In this document: piece by piece, positions 16,738 through 24,718 of the stretch
Position numbering within the stretch: position 1 is the stretch's first letter
Layout of the letters: every line of letters begins with the position of its first letter
Assembly (NCBI GenBank): GCA_023411555.1
Contig: JAEYOQ010000029.1
Coordinates: 1-27,083 of the forward strand
Length of the DNA stretch: 27,083 nt
Direction of reading: 5' to 3'
Origin: Bacillota bacterium
Lineage (GTDB): Bacteria > Bacillota > Clostridia > Lachnospirales > Lachnospiraceae
Notes under the pieces: generated by a model
Told to the model about the DNA's origin: nothing
Databases searched by the model: none
What the model saw: only the letters and a program-made list of their open reading frames with translations
Made by a program: the position numbers and the translations under genes

Positions 16738-18768
16738 TTATATACGAAAGACAAAATCAACTTCACTATGTTGGGTTAACTCAAACGGACCAGGTGTGAC
16801 AGCTGTATCCGGTCTCTTTGATCCAAAATAATCGGTGTCAAAACAATAAGGAGTACTGTCTGGTTCCTCATATTTCATATCAGCATGATAAGTCTTTCCT
16901 AATAGGTCGGTAGTAATCAAGCTTGCAGCTGCTCCGCGAATCAGTTCGGGCTCATTAATCTGAATCTGAACTGTACCCAGAGCAGGATTAATCTCCACTG
17001 TTATTCCCTTCTCCTCATATATCTTCGGATTAGGATCATGAATACTGGGAACCGCATTGTTTAGGTATAGATTTCCTCCCAAAGCCACCGGAAGTACTGC
17101 ATTTCCGATAAAAATATCCTTTGCAGCATCTCCAAGCTCAGCAATCTCCTCTTTCGTATATTCCCACCATTTTTTATCCTTAGCATTTGGATATTTGTCG
17201 TAACCCGCTAGTCCCACAGCATACAGATAGCAAATAGAATCGTCGGGAACTCCATCCATAACAGTCTTATTGCCATCTCCCACAATCTCCCTGGGCTTCA
17301 GGGGAAGATGTTCAAAAAAGGTTATCGGGATAGGTTCTTTATTCGCATCATTGTCCCCCAAAAAGATATTGTTGTAATATCTGTCATCGCCACCGGTGAT
17401 ATTGGAATAGCCTGCCATAGCCGTCTCGTGAGGAAAATGATATGGCGTGGTACGGGTAATCTCTGAACGAACGACAAATCTACCTGCAAATAGATTATGG
17501 ACAAATGCACCACCCTGTGACATATTTCTGAAGTTCATCCGAGAAAGGAACAGATTATGATCCACCATATAAGGCCCATGACAAACCTCAACAAAATAAT
17601 CCTCAGAAAGATTATCAAAGAATACGTTACGGCTTATGCGGGTACCCTGTGCCTGCCAGTCAAGCCAAACCCCACGGTAACAGCTATATATTTTATTATC
17701 AATAATTTGAGTATCAAGGGACGCATGCAGCTTGATTCCCGCTACTTCAGCACCATGCACGAGCATTTTGTGATGAATATTGTAGATTTGGTTCTGATAA
17801 ATACTGCTGAAGGCTCCACCCATATGTCCCACAATACCGGCTTGTTCACAATCATGGATCACATTACCTCGAATAATATGACTACCTACTCTATCCTTAT
17901 GCCAACCGGAACGTAAAGCCCTTAATATAACCTCCTGCTCACGTTGAGTGCCACCTTTCATATACTTACCAAAATACTTAGTATGGCCAGTACCAATCTC
18001 TGTGCCTAAGCTGATACCTACGCTTTTGGATTCACTAATGATATTATTCTCAATAATCCATCCCTTACTCCAGTGAGGTCCAATCAAACCTTCCTGGTAG
18101 TCAGTGGGCGGTGCCCACTGGGGAGATGCTTGACATAGAGTGAAGCCACTTACCGTTATGTAATTAAGTCCTGATTTTTTAGGCCAGAAGCAAAAGGGTC
18201 GGACATTTATTTCTACATTTTCTTCACGAGGATCTTTTCCACCAAAGTTGGCCCAGATTTTTGTTGTTGTGGGACCAGCTTCAGCATACCATTTTAGTAG
18301 TGAGTCCTTGGGATATTTCGCATTGGGCCATACTTCCGATTTGCGTACTTTATCAATACTCTCACACTCATACAGGGATTTGCCATCCAGATATACATCA
18401 CCAAGATGAACCGGAAACTCCCCGTCAAAAAGCCAGTCTCCACTTAATTCCACTTCAAAAGGATTACGTAGGTCAAATATCGAATTAGGCACTTCTGTAC
18501 TCCAAACCTCGTCTCCTTCAGGCTTCCAGTCTGAAATTCGTTCAGCCCCTGTAATGACTACTTCCCCGTCTCCTGCCGATCGATATATTATTCTATGCTC
18601 CTCTGTTCCACCATTGGCCGGATTAACCCATTCTCTGTATATTCCTGCATGAACAATAACTATATCCCCGGCCATCGCAAGAGACGCAGCGTGAGATATT
18701 GTACGAAAGGGTTGATCAACTGTTCCTTTGGCTTGATTATTTCCTTGTATTGAAACATGATATTCCAT
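16738..18768 (-). CDS. GH120-like beta-xylosidase, right-handed beta-helix
   Basis: Predicted exo-acting enzyme releasing xylose from xylo-oligosaccharides. The 676 residues start with the DUF1565-type segment (GTVDQPFRTISHAASLAMAG, then GIYREWVNP) and continue through beta-helix turns. Stretches such as WAPPTDYQEGLIGPHWSKGW, SHIIRGNVIHDC and EVAGIKLHA match what I recall of the family founder XylC of Thermoanaerobacterium. The family's nucleophile and acid/base residues correspond to D370 in VWLDWQAQGT and E394 in FVEVCHGPY, at the expected spacing. No signal peptide is seen, so it should act in the cytoplasm on imported oligosaccharides. ATG at 18768 with GGAGAGG 4 bases upstream. It follows the FucU gene across a 207-bp gap holding a palindrome, and ends at tandem terminators. 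Confidence 0.88.
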   Translation of the reverse strand: MEYHVSIQGNNQAKGTVDQPFRTISHAASLAMAGDIVIVHAGIYREWVNPANGGTEEHRIIYRSAGDGEVVITGAERISDWKPEGDEVWSTEVPNSIFDLRNPFEVELSGDWLFDGEFPVHLGDVYLDGKSLYECESIDKVRKSEVWPNAKYPKDSLLKWYAEAGPTTTKIWANFGGKDPREENVEINVRPFCFWPKKSGLNYITVSGFTLCQASPQWAPPTDYQEGLIGPHWSKGWIIENNIISESKSVGISLGTEIGTGHTKYFGKYMKGGTQREQEVILRALRSGWHKDRVGSHIIRGNVIHDCEQAGIVGHMGGAFSSIYQNQIYNIHHKMLVHGAEVAGIKLHASLDTQIIDNKIYSCYRGVWLDWQAQGTRISRNVFFDNLSEDYFVEVCHGPYMVDHNLFLSRMNFRNMSQGGAFVHNLFAGRFVVRSEITRTTPYHFPHETAMAGYSNITGGDDRYYNNIFLGDNDANKEPIPITFFEHLPLKPREIVGDGNKTVMDGVPDDSICYLYAVGLAGYDKYPNAKDKKWWEYTKEEIAELGDAAKDIFIGNAVLPVALGGNLYLNNAVPSIHDPNPKIYEEKGITVEINPALGTVQIQINEPELIRGAAASLITTDLLGKTYHADMKYEEPDSTPYCFDTDYFGSKRPDTAVTPGPFELTQHSEVDFVFRI

Positions 18769-18875
18769 AAAACCTCTCCCTGTATAAAATTATTGTTGTA
18801 GAAATATTGTTACAGCTTGAATCTCTTTCGTGATCACCCTATCTACTTTAAATATCTCAGAGTTGGACAGCTAAT

Positions 18876-18903
18876 GTTATGATACTAATCACTAGTATAT
18901 AAC
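18876..18903. promoter_or_regulatory. Palindrome upstream of the GH120 gene, candidate operator
   Basis: The arms atacta (18882-18887) and tagtat (18893-18898) surround a 5-base centre. The symmetry extends outward through gttat (18876-18880) and ataac (18899-18903), with a single unpaired base at 18881. That gives 11-base arms in the 207-bp gap between fucU and the GH120 gene. No T run follows on the minus strand, so an operator is favoured over a terminator. Confidence 0.45.
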
Positions 18904-18975
18904 AAGTTGGCACTAGCTTCCATCTATTTTGCAACATTCAACCCCTACATTCATCAATGATAGATAAGTAGTAGC

Positions 18976-19401
18976 TTAGAGGATACAACCCTTTTTTAAT
19001 ATAATATTAGCATACTGTGCGGACTCTCCCGTTGCAATTATTGCATAGGCATCCTTCGCTCTTTCATAATATGGAAAGCGTTCCATATAACTTATTTTTG
19101 CATCTTTCTCATGTCTATTAAGTATACTCTTATAGTCGTCCCATATAGTAGGTACTACAGTATCACCCTTACAAACTTCCATTAAGACAAAATGATTATC
19201 ATCATATTGATCTAGTGGTAAAACCGTTAGTACTGCATCGAGCATATCAATCGCTTGAATACCTGAAGCATTGATCAGCCTTTTTGCCATACTCGCAGCT
19301 GGAAAATTACCATCTGCTATTACAATCTCATCACCATGTCCCATTTCACTTAATATCTTTAATAATTCCGGTGACAATACTGGTGGTATATTCTTTAGCA
19401 T
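18976..19401 (-). CDS. fucU: RbsD/FucU family sugar mutarotase (fucose mutarotase-like)
   Basis: Speeds interconversion of alpha and beta anomers of a free sugar in the cytoplasm, L-fucose in characterised FucU proteins. It has 141 residues, the normal length. Family features: MLKNIPPVLSPELLKILSEM, GHGDEIVIADGNFPA with the conserved H22 and D24, MLDAVLTVLPLDQY, and the C-terminal YANIILKKGCIL. The ATG has a perfect AAGGAGG 7 bases upstream. It starts 24 bp after the alcohol dehydrogenase gene, so the two are surely co-transcribed. With dehydrogenases and a lactonase-like gene upstream, it probably feeds one anomer to an oxidising enzyme. The true sugar may not be fucose. Confidence 0.9.
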   Translation of the reverse strand: MLKNIPPVLSPELLKILSEMGHGDEIVIADGNFPAASMAKRLINASGIQAIDMLDAVLTVLPLDQYDDNHFVLMEVCKGDTVVPTIWDDYKSILNRHEKDAKISYMERFPYYERAKDAYAIIATGESAQYANIILKKGCIL

Positions 19402-19425
19402 ATCACAACCTCCTTAACATCACAA

Positions 19426-20442
19426 TCATCCAATCTCAATCAATATCTTAGCAAGTGTGCCATCATTATGTACTAATGCTTTAAATGCTTCCTCTGCACG
19501 GTCCATAGGAACAATATCGCTCACCATCTTCATTACATCAACTTTACCTTGTGAAACTATATCGATCAAAGCTTCAAAGTCCTTTGTATAGGCATTTCTG
19601 CTGCCAAAGATATTTAATTCCTTCTTTAAAATAATAGAATGTAAAAATGTTGTGTCCTTTTTACCATTTCCAATTAATATGATATTAGCACCAAAGGCAG
19701 CACAATCGATGCAATTTAGAAATGTAATAGATTGTCCGCATGCCTCGATGCATACATCAAAACCATTTCCCTTTGTAATCTCTTTTGTTGCCTCTAAGAT
19801 ATCTTGCTTCATACTATTGATTGTTCCAATGGCACCATATTCCTTTGCAAGCTCTAGTCTATTATCTAAAACATCGGCTACAAAACATTCCGCACCCTTT
19901 AGAGTAGCTGAAATCATTGCGAATAATCCGATAGGACCTGCTCCAACCACTAATACCTTATCTCCCTTTTTTATCTCTGCTCTGGAGATTGCATGAAAGC
20001 CAATAGAAAATGGCTCAATTAGAGCAAGCTGTTTTGCATCCAAGCCTTTTCCGGAAATAATTCTATCCACCGGCATAGCAACATACTCACAAAAGCTTCC
20101 ATCCCTTTGAACACCCATTGTCTGATTATCCGTACATGCATTAACCAATCCTCTTTGACAGGAATAACAATGTCCACAATTAAAATAAGGATTTGCTGTT
20201 ACGATATCTCCTGGCTTTAGGCCTTTATCATTCTCTGGTATTGTAACAATCTCTGCACTAAATTCATGCCCCGGTATTCTTGGATAGGTTGTAAAGGGTT
20301 GATTGCCTGTATAGCTTGCTACATCAGCTCCACAAATACCGCAATACTTAATCTTTAGAAGTGCTTCATTTTCTTTCACAATCGGTCTTTCTATATCTTT
20401 TACTTCAATTTGATTTGCTTGCTGTATGAATACTGTTTTCAT
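19426..20442 (-). CDS. Zinc-dependent MDR alcohol/polyol dehydrogenase
   Basis: NAD(P)-dependent medium-chain dehydrogenase of 338 residues, probably oxidising a sugar, polyol or sugar acid. Catalytic zinc ligands: C37 in CGICGAD, H59-E60 in PGHEF, and E143 in IEPFSIGFH. The structural zinc site is complete: C89, C92, C95 and C103 in NCGHCYSCQRGLVNAC. The Rossmann motif VLVVGAGPIGLFA is at 163-175. It resembles the sorbitol and galactitol-1-phosphate dehydrogenase group, but the substrate is unknown. ATG at 20442; the best SD (GGAGAGG) is about 11 bases upstream, with AAGG closer. It lies 105 bp after the glucose-dehydrogenase-like gene, and that gap holds a perfect 7-3-7 palindrome. Confidence 0.9.
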   Translation of the reverse strand: MKTVFIQQANQIEVKDIERPIVKENEALLKIKYCGICGADVASYTGNQPFTTYPRIPGHEFSAEIVTIPENDKGLKPGDIVTANPYFNCGHCYSCQRGLVNACTDNQTMGVQRDGSFCEYVAMPVDRIISGKGLDAKQLALIEPFSIGFHAISRAEIKKGDKVLVVGAGPIGLFAMISATLKGAECFVADVLDNRLELAKEYGAIGTINSMKQDILEATKEITKGNGFDVCIEACGQSITFLNCIDCAAFGANIILIGNGKKDTTFLHSIILKKELNIFGSRNAYTKDFEALIDIVSQGKVDVMKMVSDIVPMDRAEEAFKALVHNDGTLAKILIEIG

Positions 20443-20489
20443 TCCTTACTTTACCTCTCCTCTATTAATCCTAATTTACCAACTCAAAA

Positions 20490-20506
20490 TTCGATACCAT
20501 ATCGAA
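20490..20506. promoter_or_regulatory. Perfect 17-bp palindrome, candidate operator
   Basis: ttcgata (20490-20496), three central bases, then tatcgaa (20500-20506): perfect 7-base arms in the 105-bp gap upstream of the MDR dehydrogenase gene. Size and symmetry suit a dimeric regulator. It differs in sequence from the palindrome before the GH120 gene. Confidence 0.4.
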
Positions 20507-20547
20507 GCGATCTGCTCATGAGAATCGGCTGGTTTATGTTTTTCTTA

Positions 20548-21753
20548 TCATCTACTTTTATCAATATATTTTTCATTCCATATAACCGCAGTCTTTAGCG
20601 GAGCACTCTTGCAATAGATTTTATTCTTATAGGCTTGTATTGGATCACGGATAAACTCATCCTTATCAATTAATTCCACAATCTGATCATACCTACTCTT
20701 CTCTAAGATTTTGATCGCTTCCTCCATATGATCTTGTCTGAAATTAATCGAACCGAAGATTAAGTTATTCTTAAAGCCAAAAGGCATCGTATCGAATGAT
20801 ACAATAGGACCAAGTGAAAAGCTATTATATATGCCATTACAACCAAGAACCCCATACTTGAATGCAATCTCGTGTTCTACATTACTTCCACTTACCCCAA
20901 TAAAGGTAGTAGCTGTCCCACCTAATTTTTCAATAATTGCTTTTGCTAATTCCTCACCTGTCGAGAAATTATTATGAACGTATTCTGCTCTTGCTTGTTC
21001 CTTCGCGAATTTAACCTTTGTCGAAGTCTCTTCACTTCTCCCTACAAACACGATATTCGCTGCGGGATATCTTTGGCGAAGCAAATCTCCAATAAACATT
21101 CCTGTAGTTCCTAATCCAAAGATGCATACCCTCTTAAATATATTCTCTTTGGCTAATTTTCTAGCTTCCGATTCACTGCATTTATGTTTTGCCATCTCTA
21201 CACGGAAATTTTGTGCTTCTCCTAAGTCTTCCATTCTCTCTCTTTGAAATATCATACAACCATAGGGATCCGGAAAAACTAATTTCTTAGCTATTGACAG
21301 TGCCAGCTTTCCATCTTTTACATAACCCTCCGGAATGTCAAGAAGCATATCCGGATGGTAGTAATTCATATCCGAGAATAATCCATCTGCTCCATCACAG
21401 CCATACTCAAAATAGCTCTCTTCTTCTGTATATCTGGTTGGGTCATAGCTATTTCCACCACGTATCAAAACGATAGCAAAACGATTCTGTGATGGAACCC
21501 ATACGATACCTTCATGTCCATTGATCAAACGCTTCTGTCCTTGAGGAAATTTCGGTGTCAGCTTTCCTTCCATACCCATATGCATCAGCTCATTATCTGT
21601 ACCACAGAAGCCTAGTATTACGCTCTCAGCCAATATTCCTTCCTTTTCCTCTTCACCACGGAGCCTTCTTCTCTTAGGATTAATAATTTCTACATCACCA
21701 TATACCAAAGGTTTTTCCTTATCATTCTGAAAATATGTTCCTTTTACCTTCAT
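20548..21753 (-). CDS. Glucose-dehydrogenase-like MDR oxidoreductase
   Basis: A 401-residue protein related to the archaeal-type glucose 1-dehydrogenase branch of the MDR superfamily. Visible: catalytic-zinc motif GFCGTDNEL (C50), NGHEG (H80, E81), the Rossmann motif VCIFGLGTTGMFIG at 209-222 with VGRS after the second strand, and a C-terminal domain ending in KTAVIWNEK. The structural-zinc lobe that normally holds four cysteines is replaced by GGNSYDPTRYTEEESYFEYG, so that site is absent. The EP motif of the catalytic region reads FPDPYGCM. Sugar oxidation to a lactone is the likely reaction type, but these changes leave room for another substrate. ATG at 21753 with AGAGGTG 5 bases upstream; it begins 10 bp after the lactonase-like amidohydrolase gene. 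Confidence 0.82.
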   Translation of the reverse strand: MKVKGTYFQNDKEKPLVYGDVEIINPKRRRLRGEEEKEGILAESVILGFCGTDNELMHMGMEGKLTPKFPQGQKRLINGHEGIVWVPSQNRFAIVLIRGGNSYDPTRYTEEESYFEYGCDGADGLFSDMNYYHPDMLLDIPEGYVKDGKLALSIAKKLVFPDPYGCMIFQRERMEDLGEAQNFRVEMAKHKCSESEARKLAKENIFKRVCIFGLGTTGMFIGDLLRQRYPAANIVFVGRSEETSTKVKFAKEQARAEYVHNNFSTGEELAKAIIEKLGGTATTFIGVSGSNVEHEIAFKYGVLGCNGIYNSFSLGPIVSFDTMPFGFKNNLIFGSINFRQDHMEEAIKILEKSRYDQIVELIDKDEFIRDPIQAYKNKIYCKSAPLKTAVIWNEKYIDKSR

Positions 21754-21763
21754 CTTTACACCT

Positions 21764-22642
21764 CTATTCCACCATATTTAAGATATGCTTCGGTTCCTCT
21801 AATGCGGGAAAACCATAAAACAGTTTCGCATTCTCTCCAAGCAGTAATGTTTTTTCCTTCTCTGATAATTGGTCTGTCTTCTGTATAAAATCCAGACTCA
21901 TCAAATAAGTGATGGCTGTCATCGTTCTAGGATAATCACTACCCCACATCAGCTTCTCCATTCCACATATATCTGCTGCTGCATTAATTGCTTTAATTGC
22001 TGATGGATACGGATAATACTCTTTGTGAAATAACCATGTGATTCCACCACTTTCAATATAGACATTGGGATTTTTAGCTAACTGGATTTGCTTTTCCCAT
22101 CCCTTCACTGTTACCATACCAAAATGTCCTATAGCAATTCGAAGCTTAGGGAACATATCGATAATTGCCTGTAAATCTTCTGTTTGTTCTTCCCCCTCTG
22201 CCAAATCAATAGAAATAAATTTACCTAATCGGTTCGCTTGCTCAAAGATATCCGTATGTCTTAGTAGATTTCTGTTCGCTAATCTGCCACCACATATCTT
22301 AATGCCATCAAATTGCTCCACCCATTCATTGGCGATCTCTTTTTCTTCATATAAGCAACAGATTTTTATTCGTTCTTTATATTGTTCTTTACAGGTAAGT
22401 AGATATCTGTCTTGATTTCCGTCCATGTACTCTTGCGTAACTACACAAGCACTTACGCCTGCATAATCCATATTTGCAAAGAGCATATCTGCTGTATTTC
22501 TACCGTCAATCATATAGGGCGGCATCATTTGTACAATATCTCCACAGAAGCTACTTTTTCCCCCAGATAAAGCAAATACAGGCTTACCATTAATCATACC
22601 CTGTTGTTTATCCCATAAATGTAAGTGTGTATCTATTATCAT
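21764..22642 (-). CDS. Amidohydrolase, sugar lactonase-like (COG3618 type)
   Basis: A 292-residue TIM-barrel hydrolase. The start is the ATG at 22642, with AAGGAGG 7 bases upstream (the frame also opens one codon earlier with TTG). Metal-site motifs: IIDTHLHLW with H6 and H8, IAIGHFGMV with H173, and LMWGSDYPR with D236. The expected histidine on the middle strand reads KFISIDL instead. This pattern fits the family that includes L-fucono-lactonase and related lactonases. It is the first gene of the minus-strand sugar cluster, divergent from the AraC regulator, and is followed after 10 bp by the sugar-dehydrogenase-like gene. Dehydrogenase plus lactonase implies that an aldose is oxidised and the lactone then opened. 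Confidence 0.85.
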   Translation of the reverse strand: MIIDTHLHLWDKQQGMINGKPVFALSGGKSSFCGDIVQMMPPYMIDGRNTADMLFANMDYAGVSACVVTQEYMDGNQDRYLLTCKEQYKERIKICCLYEEKEIANEWVEQFDGIKICGGRLANRNLLRHTDIFEQANRLGKFISIDLAEGEEQTEDLQAIIDMFPKLRIAIGHFGMVTVKGWEKQIQLAKNPNVYIESGGITWLFHKEYYPYPSAIKAINAAADICGMEKLMWGSDYPRTMTAITYLMSLDFIQKTDQLSEKEKTLLLGENAKLFYGFPALEEPKHILNMVE

Positions 22643-22672
22643 CAAAACACCTCCTTATACTTGTATTGTAGC

Positions 22673-22755
22673 AAATCACAACCGTATATTACATGTTCAT
22701 AGATGACATTAATTTCCGTCCCATGTCAGATTAGCGTAATCTACTGTTGTGATTT
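22673..22755. promoter_or_regulatory. Divergent control region with inverted repeats
   Basis: The 259-base gap between the lactonase-like gene and the AraC gene holds a perfect 10-bp inverted repeat, aaatcacaac (22673-22682) and gttgtgattt (22746-22755). Nested within is a second pair, tgacat (22704-22709) and atgtca (22723-22728). A minus-strand -10-like TACAAT lies near 22670 without a good -35, as expected for an activated promoter. These are candidate sites for the adjacent AraC protein. Confidence 0.4.
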
Positions 22756-22843
22756 TCTATTACTTATGCTAGGCTAATTATAAGGAAAAAGTATAGAACT
22801 TTATCTTGGCTACTTGTATATAGGTTCCTATCAAATCAGAAAA

Positions 22844-22878
22844 AGAACATCCATATTATTTCATATAGATGTTGTTCT
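22844..22878 (+). other. Leader hairpin before the AraC gene
   Basis: agaacatccatat (22844-22856) and atatagatgttgttct (22863-22878) form an imperfect stem just upstream of the Shine-Dalgarno GGGGAGG of the AraC gene. It may tune translation. The pairing has bulges. Confidence 0.3.
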
Positions 22879-22901
22879 ATTGAAATGGGGAGGATTAGAA
22901 T

Positions 22902-23780
22902 ATGGTAGAAATTGACGAGAAATTAGACATACAGATTAATGTAGATAATATAGCAATCAGTGTGCTAAAAATTGCTTATCACTGCATAAAAAAGCCTTAC
23001 CCTAAACATAGTCATAGTAGTAATAGCTATGAAATTCATTATATACCTGAAGGCATTGGCACACTATTATCAAATAATCAAAGTTATCCCTTAAGTGTGA
23101 ATTCACTATACATAACAGGTCCACATATCGAACATGAGCAAATACCTGACCCAACCAATCCCATGTATGAATACTCAATCTATCTAAAGATTAATCCTGA
23201 AGACCTAACAAAGGATTCAATCCTAGACACCTTCTGTCGTTATCCATTTTGGATTGGATATGATCATGAAGGGCTATTAATGATATTTGAACAGCTCATA
23301 GCAGAACTTCAAAACAAAAGAATAGGATACACTACCTTAATTCAATCTCTACTCTCTGAATTTATCGTAAAGCTCGTACGTAATTACGAGAGTACTGCAT
23401 TGTCTCGTACTACATTTTCCAAAGGAAATCCCTATGAACAATCATTCTTACTGATTGAAGACAGTTTCCTATATGATTTCAAATCATTAACACTTAAGGA
23501 GCTCTCTAAAAGAATAGGTCTTAGCGAAAGACAAACTAGCAGAATTATCTACTCTTATTACGGTCTTAGTTTTCTACAGAAACGTACGGAATCAAGAATG
23601 GCGGCTGCTATCACCTTGTTACGTAATAGCGACCGACCAATATATGAAATTGCTGAAGAAATAGGTTATTCTTGTAGCAATCATTTTTGTACTGCCTTTA
23701 AACAGTACTATGGGATGACAATCAAAGAATATCTTAAGTCATCAAAAAACAATTATACCCCAACACTTAGTCTAGAGTAA
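22902..23780 (+). CDS. AraC-family transcriptional regulator
   Basis: A 292-residue regulator, the only plus-strand chromosomal gene here. Residues about 20-110 form a cupin-like ligand-binding domain (KPYPKHSHSSNSYEIHYIPE and SLYITGPHIEHEQ). Residues about 190-285 hold the two helix-turn-helix motifs: LTLKELSKRIGLSERQTSRI and IYEIAEEIGYSCSNHFCTAF, ending KQYYGMTIKEYLK. The ATG has GGGGAGG 8 bases upstream. It diverges from the sugar-oxidation genes across a control region with inverted repeats, so it most likely activates that cluster when a sugar or its product is bound. The ligand is unknown. Confidence 0.93.
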   Translation: MVEIDEKLDIQINVDNIAISVLKIAYHCIKKPYPKHSHSSNSYEIHYIPEGIGTLLSNNQSYPLSVNSLYITGPHIEHEQIPDPTNPMYEYSIYLKINPEDLTKDSILDTFCRYPFWIGYDHEGLLMIFEQLIAELQNKRIGYTTLIQSLLSEFIVKLVRNYESTALSRTTFSKGNPYEQSFLLIEDSFLYDFKSLTLKELSKRIGLSERQTSRIIYSYYGLSFLQKRTESRMAAAITLLRNSDRPIYEIAEEIGYSCSNHFCTAFKQYYGMTIKEYLKSSKNNYTPTLSLE

Positions 23781-24030
23781 AAAATAAACTAGTTATCTAC
23801 CAATCAACCTGATGAATACAAAACGAGGCCGCATTATACATTCTAAAAGTACGCAGTCCAAAGGACTCGGAACTTATTGACAATTCCAACATATATTCCA
23901 ACAAAAAAAGAATACTCTTATACTTACAAAGATGGGGCCGTTGATTTCACTTTTGATATTACATCTTGTTCTTTTATATTCGATTTATAGTAAAATCACA
24001 TCTCAAAACATCAGTGTCATTCAAGTACAA

Positions 24031-24070
24031 AAAAACCGTAACCCTAAAAATAATAAGGCTACGGTTTTTT
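24031..24070. terminator. Bidirectional-type terminator after the AraC gene
   Basis: aaaaaccgtaaccct (24031-24045) pairs with aaggctacggttttt (24055-24069) apart from two mismatches, with A and T runs on both sides, so it could stop transcription from either direction. The 527-base gap 23781-24307 otherwise shows a short hairpin (agtccaaaggact, near 23858), no credible gene, and from 24139 the left end of an insertion sequence. Confidence 0.7.
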
Positions 24071-24307
24071 ATATTGAATTAGTTGCCCATCTGTTTTGCG
24101 AAGTTTTTTGTCGATATGTAAAACATCGCATAAACACTGTATGCGATAAATAACAGGTCGTATTCTATAAAATGCCAATCTATGAGATAATCTCCTGGTA
24201 GAGCTTATCCTCTCTCCTTGAGTCAGGATTCAGGAGCAGATTGCTTCAAATTCATTTTGAACCAAATCTCCTAATGCTCTGAAATAAGAAATAGGAGTTG
24301 AAGCAGA

Positions 24308-24718
24308 ATGGTTCAAAATAATAAGAGACATCCAAGGCGTTCTGATCAGGAATGGATTGACATCATAAAAGAATGTCGCAATAGTGGTTTGAGCGACAAG
24401 TCCTGGTGTGAATTACATCAGATTCATACAAGTAAGTTTTATTATCATGTACGAAGACTTCGTAGCCAAGCCTGTGAATTACCTGAGGTATCATATGATT
24501 TAAGACATCAACCCAAACAGGAAGTGGTTCAAATTCAATTAGATTCTGAACTTCCAGAGTCATGTCCAGATAACCCTGGCGTCTTTTCGATGACTCACAA
24601 TTCACCTATCGATCCTGCATTACGATTAAGTATAGGTCGATGCAATGTAGAAATCTTTAATACAGCGGCCAGCGAAACAATCTATAACACTCTAGCTGCG
24701 CTGCAGAGATTATGTTAG
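24308..24718 (+). CDS. tnpA: IS66 accessory protein TnpA
   Basis: First protein of the IS66 element, 136 residues. The N-terminal part (WIDIIKECRNSGLSDKSWCE then KFYYHVRRLR) is the helix-turn-helix domain typical of IS66 TnpA; the rest is a poorly conserved tail containing RLSIGRCNVEIFN. It is required for transposition of the family, though its exact role is not settled. ATG start with GGAG upstream at somewhat long spacing. Its stop overlaps the tnpB start by 7 bases, so the two are translationally coupled. Confidence 0.88.
   Translation: MVQNNKRHPRRSDQEWIDIIKECRNSGLSDKSWCELHQIHTSKFYYHVRRLRSQACELPEVSYDLRHQPKQEVVQIQLDSELPESCPDNPGVFSMTHNSPIDPALRLSIGRCNVEIFNTAASETIYNTLAALQRLC

Noticed and set aside
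23932..24153. 73-codon plus-strand ORF after the AraC gene
   Set aside because: It runs straight through the terminator hairpin and across the predicted left end of the insertion sequence, has no Shine-Dalgarno, and its sequence resembles no family.
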